DNA of 6,630 nucleotides from an uncultured Collinsella sp. (GTDB taxonomy: Bacteria; Actinomycetota; Coriobacteriia; Coriobacteriales; Coriobacteriaceae): contig UQNB01000092.1 of assembly GCA_900542235.1 (NCBI GenBank), positions 1 through 6,630 of the forward strand, in the 5' to 3' direction. The translations under genes were made by a program, and so were the position numbers. Of this stretch, positions 5,295 through 6,630 are shown one piece after another. Within the stretch, counting starts at the first letter, position 1. Each line of letters opens with the position of its first letter. Below the pieces are notes generated by a model. That model was given only the letters and a program-made list of their open reading frames with translations, made no database searches and was not told the DNA's origin.

Positions 5295-5332
5295 GGCGGG
5301 TCCTCGTTTCTGGTCGGGGTGCGCGTGGGTCG

Positions 5333-5554
5333 TTACGCGGCGGTTACGGACAGGGCGTGGAACTTCTCGCCGGCGCCCTCGACGGCGGTGGCGAGCTGCT
5401 CGGCGGTCACGGTGTCGGCGCACTCCACCTGGACGGTCTGGGTCTCGTGATCGGCGTCGGCGTCGGTCACGCCGGCAACGTTGAGCAGTGCCGTCTCGAC
5501 GGTAGCATCGCAGTGGCCGCACATAAGGCCCGAAGTCTTAATCGTGTAACGCAT
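5333..5554 (-). CDS. copZ: CopZ-like copper chaperone (HMA domain)
   Basis: This is a 73-aa single HMA domain (beta-alpha-beta-beta-alpha-beta). The metal loop reads G9-L-M-C12-G-H-C15, giving the two Cu(I)-binding cysteines in CxxC, followed by the ATVETAL helix and the GV-x-DADAD strand turn. The usual Met of GMxCxxC is replaced by Leu, with a Met directly before the first Cys. The protein would shuttle Cu(I) in the cytoplasm to CopA and CsoR. The start at 5554 is supported by GAGAGGA with 6-nt spacing. The frame is open a further 37 codons upstream (to 5665), but that stretch is the intergenic stem-loop and is not needed for the domain. It lies between copA and csoR on the same strand. Confidence 0.92.
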   Translation of the reverse strand: MRYTIKTSGLMCGHCDATVETALLNVAGVTDADADHETQTVQVECADTVTAEQLATAVEGAGEKFHALSVTAA

Positions 5555-5590
5555 TGGTATTCCTCTCTGTTGTGTCGGCTTTCCCAAGCA

Positions 5591-5662
5591 CCCGACCTTG
5601 ACCTTCAAGCCGTCGCTCGCGTACCAAAGTACGCGTCGCTCCTCTTTCAGGTCAATCTCGGG
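5591..5662 (-). repeat. 72-nt two-level stem-loop between copA and copZ
   Basis: Outer arms CCCGACCTTGACCT (5591-5604) and AGGTCAATCTCGGG (5649-5662) pair at 12 of 14 positions. Inside is a perfect 7-bp hairpin CGCGTAC-CAAA-GTACGCG (5618-5635), itself overlapped at both ends by a direct repeat CGTCGCTC (5611-5618 and 5634-5641). The element lies in the 147-nt gap after the copA stop and before the copZ Shine-Dalgarno. It could be a dispersed palindromic repeat or an mRNA processing or stability element that separates copA and copZ expression. There is no T-tract in the - direction that would make it a terminator. Confidence 0.7.
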
Positions 5663-5701
5663 CACCTGGAAAACCCGTTCTAAATGGACTTAATGGTGAG
5701 C

Positions 5702-6630
5702 CTATTTTGCCACTTTAGGCTTAAAGGATTTCAGGCGCAGCGCATTGCTTACGACGAAGACGCTCGACAGGCTCATGGCCGCGGCGCCGAACATCGGCGA
5801 GAGCTGCCATCCGGTGAGCGGGAAGAACACGCCCGCCGCCAGCGGAATGCCGATGCCGTTGTAGAACAGTGCCCAGAACAGGTCCTGCTTGATGTTGCGG
5901 ATCGTGGCGCGCGACAGCTCGATGGCGCGGGCGACGTCCATGAGGTCGCTGCGCATGAGTACTACGTCGGCTCCCTCCTTGGCGATGTCGGCGCCGGTGC
6001 CGATAGCAAGGCCCACGTCGGCGCGCGCCAGGGCGGGGGAGTCGTTGATGCCGTCGCCCACCATGGCGACCTTGCTGCCCGCATCCTGCAGCTCGCGCAC
6101 GTGGCGTTCCTTGTCGGCGGGGAGGACGTCGGCGATGACCTGTTCGCTGGTGAGTCCCACGCGGCGGGCGATAGCCTCGGCCGTCACGCGGTTGTCGCCG
6201 GTGAGCATGCGCACGTCGACGCCGAGCTTGCGGAGCGCGGCGATGGCCCCGGCGCTCGTCTCTTTGACCTCGTCAGCCACGGCGATGGTACCGACAAGCT
6301 CGCTGTTCTTGGCAAAGAACAGCGGTGTTTTGCCCTCGGCGGCAAATTGCTCGGCAAGACCCGCGGGCACGGTAACGCCCAGCTCGTCCATCAGGCGCAC
6401 GTTGCCGGCTGCAATGGCGTTTTGCCCCTCGCGCGCCGTAACGCCACGTCCGGGCGCGGCGGCAAAGTCCTCGACCATGCGCGCGACAATTCCGCGCGCT
6501 TCGCACTCGGCCATAATCGCCTCGGCCAGCGGGTGCTCGCTCGAGCGCTCCAGCGCGGCGGCCAGCTTGAGCAGCGCCTTTTCGCTCATGGCGGGGGGGG
6601 CGCGCGCGCGCGGGGGCACCGATGGTACTG
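5702..6630 (-). CDS. copA: Copper-exporting P1B-type ATPase, C-terminal portion
   Basis: The 5' part of the gene lies beyond the right edge; about 295 residues from M at 6589 to the TAG are reliable. Numbered from that M: the nucleotide-binding domain has S17-E-H-P-L (the P1B HP motif) and GRGVTA (48-52), the P-domain has TGDN (130-133) and GDGINDSP (178-185), and two last membrane helices follow with Y243-N244 and M272-S-L-S-S. The YN and MxxSS pair is the Cu(I) signature of subgroup P1B-1. The CPC helix, the DKTGT phosphorylation site and any N-terminal HMA domains must lie outside the window. The extreme 5' end here (6590-6616) is an eight-G run plus alternating CG coding a Pro/Arg/Ala string, probably sequencing or assembly noise. 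The gene heads the copper cluster and exports Cu(I). Confidence 0.93.
   Translation of the reverse strand, partial: VPSVPPRARAPPAMSEKALLKLAAALERSSEHPLAEAIMAECEARGIVARMVEDFAAAPGRGVTAREGQNAIAAGNVRLMDELGVTVPAGLAEQFAAEGKTPLFFAKNSELVGTIAVADEVKETSAGAIAALRKLGVDVRMLTGDNRVTAEAIARRVGLTSEQVIADVLPADKERHVRELQDAGSKVAMVGDGINDSPALARADVGLAIGTGADIAKEGADVVLMRSDLMDVARAIELSRATIRNIKQDLFWALFYNGIGIPLAAGVFFPLTGWQLSPMFGAAAMSLSSVFVVSNALRLKSFKPKVAK

Noticed and set aside
5295..5522. N-terminal extension of csoR
   Set aside because: It is Arg-rich, overlaps copZ in another frame, and CsoR proteins are normally about 90 residues; the ATG at 5294 has a good site.

Overview
The window reads as a piece of a high-GC Actinomycetota chromosome, most likely a gut Coriobacteriia such as Collinsella. 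This rests on codon and base use, on an AbiEi-like/PD-(D/E)XK orphan of actinobacterial type, on a Coriobacteria-like zinc-ribbon membrane protein, and on abundant short palindromic intergenic repeats. No search was possible, so the genus is an inference. Both ends carry odd G/C homopolymer or CG-alternating runs that look like contig-end artefacts, and the gene at each end is cut.

Left part, + strand: the C-terminal tail of a GltD-like FAD/NAD(P) oxidoreductase (to 220) is followed by an imperfect 55-nt palindrome (261-315) and about 300 nt of T-rich, apparently non-coding DNA. Then comes a 235-aa protein of unknown function (618-1325) with a strong Shine-Dalgarno.

Centre: a gene for a predicted AbiEi-like winged-helix plus PD-(D/E)XK (Vsr/DUF559-type) protein (1531-2601) is bracketed by four 59-bp hairpin repeats, two on each side, in one orientation and spaced 80 and 81 bp apart. 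Their right arms are invariant and their left arms drift. First members and second members of the two pairs resemble each other (order alpha-beta-gene-alpha-beta). This bracket (1367-2748) is the most unusual structure in the window and may be a repeat-associated nuclease cassette.

Right of it: a complete metal-dependent amidohydrolase of the imidazolonepropionase/prolidase-like group (2898-4268) ends at a bidirectional terminator (4302-4339).

Right part, - strand: a copper-homeostasis cluster reads copA (cut by the window end) - copZ - csoR, followed in the same direction by a small two-helix zinc-ribbon membrane protein. In this cluster CsoR would sense Cu(I) and derepress, CopZ would carry Cu(I), and CopA would export it. 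A 72-nt stem-loop lies between copA and copZ. Two identical-architecture 17-bp palindromes (TGCACCA-N3-TGGTGCA) lie between csoR and the zinc-ribbon gene. They look like operators and happen to match the NtrC consensus, although NtrC is not expected here.
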